From Paragonimus westermani (lineage: Eukaryota > Platyhelminthes > Trematoda > Plagiorchiida > Troglotrematidae): a stretch of DNA of 64,000 nt. The translations under genes were made by a program, and so were the position numbers. The stretch spans positions 52,985 through 116,984 of the forward strand of contig QNGE01002374.1 in assembly GCA_008508345.1 (NCBI GenBank). The letters run 5' to 3'. Shown one piece after another: positions 59,926 to 64,000 of the stretch (its first letter is position 1; each line of letters begins with the position of its first letter). The notes beneath the pieces were generated by a model. That model was not told the DNA's origin, made no database searches, and worked only from the letters and a program-made list of their open reading frames with translations.

Positions 59926-62790
59926 AGTCTAGTGCTTCTTTCCGAAAGAGGCTGGCTGGAAAGTCTATGTGAATGCGAACGCTTCGATCAAATGTGAGTG
60001 ATGGTCAACTTGAAAATAAACCAAATCCCTGACTACTCATCAGTAATCTCGTCCACGACAAGCGCTTTTGCACGAGTGTTTGGACTGTGATACACTTCCA
60101 GTGCGCTTAAGATTACTTTTTCAACAATATTGGTAATAATTATGGCATATTTCCCAAAGCACCTATGGGAAGCATGCTCACGTTACCACGGTCAATGCAC
60201 ATAAAGTGGGGCGGTGTGCAATAACTGAACACAACACACAATTAACACTGGTAAAATACGGCAGTCATGTGAGTAAAATGGCGGGAGAGATATAATGGAA
60301 GGAAAAATTACAGCCCATGAAAAAGCATCTTACGCACTTGCTTCTATAAAGGTCTTCTCACTATCCTCAAACTTCAGTATACCAAAATTAGTTACATGAC
60401 TTTGCACCTCATAATACTATCCCCGACCTGATGGTCAAGGTCGTGCTGAGTTGAGAGCGGTGAAGGTGAAGATTCGATGGGTTTCGTCGTTAATTAATGT
60501 GAGTGGCTTCGGTAGATTGTAAAAAAATTGTCCTGAAAAGGGGAGACGGGGAACTTTAAACGCTTGCGTAAAAATGGGCGCAACTCTGAACAGGACTTCG
60601 TTAATTGATTTCGAGAATCTCGCGAACTGTCCAACGAAAAGAGATTGTGAGTGTCCGGACGTCACGAAAGGTTCTCTCGCATTGAATGTACTTGTGGAAA
60701 TCAAGAGTTAAACGCAGGAGTATGTGGTAAACGGGAGAATATAAAGTGATCATGAGAACAGTGACGAATGAACTATATAATTTTCTGGCAAAGCCTTCTA
60801 TTTAAAGTTACTAACTTTGCCTCAGTTAATAAAGTATGCCACAATGGCAAACAGTTTTTATCATATAGCGCTGAAAAGAAATCGACTAGCAGCTTTTTCT
60901 AGTATACGGTTGCCATCGAATTTTTATGTCGATTTGCTGTAAGCGGTCGACATATATAGATTGAGAAAGATTTTCAACAACACAAGGATTGTCAAGTGAT
61001 CTGTTGGGAAGGGAAGAAACACGAATGATAACGCGGGGATGTAATGCAGTCATCTGAGACAAACAGGTCGAGTGTTTGTTTATTTATTTCCCAGAAGTTT
61101 CAGTGCGCACGGCTCTTGCATAATGATGAATAACCACACAGCCAGCTATTGTTACGTGTGAGGTAATGTAGCAACCTGGAGACTCCGCTGACTTGCCTGC
61201 GGTATGATGTGTAAAATAGTTCCCAAACAGTTGCATACTACCTAAACTATCAAGAAAGTTTGCACGATGTATGCCGTTCGATTGTTTGTCTGCATGCCAT
61301 GTGACTGTGCCGCGAACTTGAACCACACGCGTGTGTCACACAATTCCGGTTTACTCGCCGGTCGATGGCCGGTCTCTAGCCTTCCTAGCCTATTCGCCTA
61401 TCGGTGCCATTTATAACGCTATGAGACCTTCCGTACATTTCGTCGAATAAATATTCGGTCTTTATTCTCAACGGCCATTTATCTTCCGCGTCTGGAAAAT
61501 GTGTACGTGGGAAAAACGGCTTAGTTTGCCATGCACTAAAGTGAGGGCGTACAAGGATGATTGGAGTAGTACGCACGGGTTTGTATATTGAAATTCGTTT
61601 GTTGACTACAGGCCTGTTTTCTAATTCAGGTGCACGTTTCAAACGTAGTTATGTACAAGAGTTGTCTTGCAGGAGTCATTACTGAGCCTCGAAATCTAGA
61701 TTAGTTCCTTTAATGGTGAAACTGATAGCTTTGATCAATTCGAAGGGTACGTGGCGTAACACTACTCGGTACAGAGGGTGTTCCGTCAGATGTTGTTAGG
61801 TCCATTTTCAAAGATATCTTCCTCACGCAGGCAGAGTTTGACAATGGAGATGACGTTCGTTATTCTCAGGAGGTTACCTTTTAGCCGGTGTTGAACAGGG
61901 TTGACAGCGATCAGAATGACTGGTCAGATGTTTTCATTGCTGGCCAAAACCCGGCACTAATGAGTTAAATGCCCACAATAGCTGAAGTGGCCCACTTAAC
62001 GAACTCAGAGGTCACACGGCTGGAATTAAGCAATCCAGGTGAGTGATACAGTTGCAGATGGATGTTGCACTCGCGAATGTTTCGTACGAACACAGAACAA
62101 CTCTGCAAATTAAGTTAAAATGTTTTCAAAGTCATCGCGATAAAACGTTTCAGTCAGTCAACAGATAATTTTAACAAATATGTCACTTTATTTTTGCACT
62201 TTGATATTTCTTTAATGTGGAGTTTCAGGATCGTGACGAAATGACATCGGATAGCTGGACATCAATAACCTCCTTGAATTTTTGTAGTATGTGGTGCACG
62301 TTTTGCGTCAAATAAATAAAGTATACTGATTGTGACATTACTACCACGAAGGAGAATATCGGTTATACTCAAAATAGTCTGTTGTAAAAATCCGTGGCAT
62401 GAGAGCAAAACTTAGACAGTTTACCTGGTTCATATTCAATCCTAACAGTAACCGTCCTTTGCATTTCCACGGCCTTCCAAAATTACAAAAAAACGAGAAT
62501 AACCATAAGAGCTATTGTTGACTACACTACCAATCCAACTCACAAGCTGGTCAAATTTATCAGCCGCACAATTAAACGGTTGCAGAACAAGCAGGTAAGC
62601 AACGTTAAATACTCTTTTGATTTTGTTAACAGTCTCGGACACGTGACATTAGATTGTGATGAAACTTTTCTTGGTTTTGATGTGTCCTCCCTCCACACAA
62701 GTATTCCGGTAAGGAGCCATTGGAAAGTGATGATTCTCTTGATGCACGCACTAATTTATCACCTCCCAAAATTTTATCCGGTCTTGAGCT

Positions 62791-63177
62791 TTGTTTGCTT
62801 TCAACTTTTTTCACATTCAGAAAAAATTGTACAGACAAACCGATGGTGTATCTGTGGGTTCCCCTTTTGCACCTGCAGTAGCCAATCGTTGCCTCGAATA
62901 CCTGGAAACACAAGTGGTTGGTGAATTTATCTGTTCACCAAGAATTTGTTCGCGGTATGTAGAGGACAGGATCGTGATCACGAAACGGACTGCTCGCGAC
63001 CAATCCCTACAGTTTCTCAACTCAAAATGCAATGGCATTCTATTCACATTGGAAATTGAAACCGATGAGTGCTCACTTAATTTTCCAGACTGCTTAGTCG
63101 AAGTTGACGAGCAACAGAGATTTCATGTTTATGTGCATAGCAAACCAACCTATTCTGGTCGTTATCTCAACTTCAAC
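62791..63177 (+). pseudogene. Penelope-like reverse transcriptase core
   Basis: The frame carries motif B (TDGVSVGSP) and motif C. The YVDD box expected of Penelope-like enzymes reads YVED, removing one metal-binding aspartate, so the enzyme would be inactive. The segment from 62500 in another frame carries the N-terminal RT and motif A. A stop follows SGRYLNFN, where intact elements continue into the thumb. Confidence 0.75.
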
Positions 63178-63503
63178 TAATCACATCCAATCAGTGTGAA
63201 GATAGCAGTCATGAAATCACTAGACAACAGAGCCAATAAGATCTTCACCACTAAACTCTCCAGAACAACAGAGATATCTCATACTAAAGCAATACTAGCC
63301 GCTAATGACAACTCAAACGAAGTTATGGAGAACACAATTAAGTGCATGCCCACTACGGGGGGAACCAAAACGACCAAAACTTTCAAGTCCACTGTGCACT
63401 TACCGTATCGTGAACAAACATCTGAAAAAATTCCTTCCATTCTCTCTGAGTACGCTATCCGGACTGTATTTCGGTTAGACTGATAACGCATCTTAGGGCT
63501 CCA

Positions 63504-63664
63504 GTTTCTATGGGCAACCAGACAGACTGCGTTTACGAAATCAGATGTGGTGATTGCATTGCCAACTACACTGGCAGCACAAGTAAACAACTGAAAGTAC
63601 GTGTTGCCGAACACAAGAGGCACACGAGATTTCCTCCTAAAGACGCTATCAACTTCAGGAGCTA
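63504..63664 (+). pseudogene. Penelope-like GIY-YIG nuclease, N-terminal part
   Basis: CVYEIRCGDC is followed by ANYTGSTSKQLKVRVAEHKR. The pattern matches the family VIYKI-C-x-C-YIG-T-R-L-x-R-EH layout, with YIG changed to YTG. A stop at about 63663 breaks the frame; the C-terminal piece resumes at 63765-63850. Confidence 0.7.
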
Positions 63665-64000
63665 GAGAAAGATTCGGCCGTCGCATCACATACACTGTCA
63701 CAGAATCACAACGTAGGTTTCGATCAAGATTGAATGATTCACAAGGGTCTGCCTTCCTATGTGGAGTGGTGCTGTGCTGAAGCTCTCACCATTTACACAC
63801 AGCACGCTTGTGTTAATCGCAATGATAGCAAACCTCTGTTTGCAATTCGACGTGCATGGGTAAACAAAACCAGACACGGATGCCTCTTATCTAAATCTGT
63901 CTCACTCCCATTTAATGGACAAAAGATTAGACCAATCAGGTCAGATGCAACGCCAATCGACCTAACCACGGCAAATCCCACGTGACCTCTGTACTTTGTT

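Larger units (their letters stand above)
58444..62439. other. downstream region, no confident gene
   Basis: A minus-strand frame at 59466-59128 and a tRNA-like repeat at about 59850-59925 lie here. Other minus-strand frames at 60435-60704, 61084-61326 and 61385-61642 are open but unrecognised. Confidence 0.4.
62440..63980 (+). mobile_element. Penelope-like element with RT and GIY-YIG nuclease, decayed
   Basis: In order: an RT N-terminal part (NPTHKLVKFISRTIKRL), motif A (LGFDVSSLHTSIPV), a frameshift near 62800, motif B (YRQTDGVSVGSPFAPAVAN), motif C (RYVEDRIVI), an RT thumb region, and after several stops a GIY-YIG nuclease with YTGSTSKQLKVRVAEHKR. A C-terminal nuclease piece ALTIYTQHACVNRNDSKPL follows in another frame. 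RT then GIY-YIG is the layout of Penelope-like elements. The nuclease has a cysteine cluster (C-x5-C-x2-C) unlike the 484-819 family, so it is a different lineage. It may run past the window edge. Confidence 0.8.

Noticed and set aside
1..64000. Bacterial operon, CRISPR array, prophage or rRNA
   Set aside because: No direct-repeat array with spacers, no long uninterrupted genes in series and no rRNA-like sequence was seen; the spliced structure is eukaryotic.

Overview
The window looks like nuclear DNA of a parasitic flatworm, most likely a digenean trematode such as a schistosome relative. This is an inference. It is AT-rich, the genes are split into short exons by introns ranging from about 38 bases to several kilobases, and the interspersed repeats (Penelope-like elements with GIY-YIG nucleases, non-LTR retrotransposon tails, tRNA-like SINEs) resemble flatworm families. 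No bacterial-style operon, CRISPR array or rRNA gene was seen. All gene names come from reading translated exons against remembered protein families; no search was run.

Three split genes can be read. (1) On the minus strand, 11764 down to 3281, four exons with matching splice phases encode a signal peptide, a natriuretic-peptide-receptor-type ligand-binding domain and one membrane helix: the extracellular half of a receptor guanylyl cyclase or close relative. Its cytoplasmic part is not seen and should lie leftward. (2) On the plus strand, from about 14961 to 58443, a chain of exons follows, in order, the HEAT-repeat, UME and early FAT regions of the checkpoint kinase ATR. Several adjacent exons fit each other in splice phase. 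The kinase end should lie beyond the right edge. (3) On the minus strand, 46597 down to 34578, seven exons encode most of a Ser/Thr kinase domain resembling ULK/Atg1, with P-loop, VAVK lysine, HRD, DFG and APE motifs. A stop-containing acidic exon at 21746-21654 may be its 3' end.

The most striking feature is the arrangement. The ULK-like kinase lies inside the ATR-like gene on the opposite strand, and the exons of the two genes alternate along the DNA rather than one gene sitting in a single intron of the other.

The rest is intron or intergenic DNA with decayed repeats: a Penelope-like endonuclease remnant bracketed by about 125-base inverted repeats (322-1038), two more Penelope-like remnants (49411-49620 and about 62440-63980), two non-LTR RT tails (31296-31620, 41195-41520), a decayed CCHC-type gag fragment, four tRNA-like SINE candidates, an AT microsatellite beside a single N, and a near-perfect 150-base palindrome at 51258-51416.
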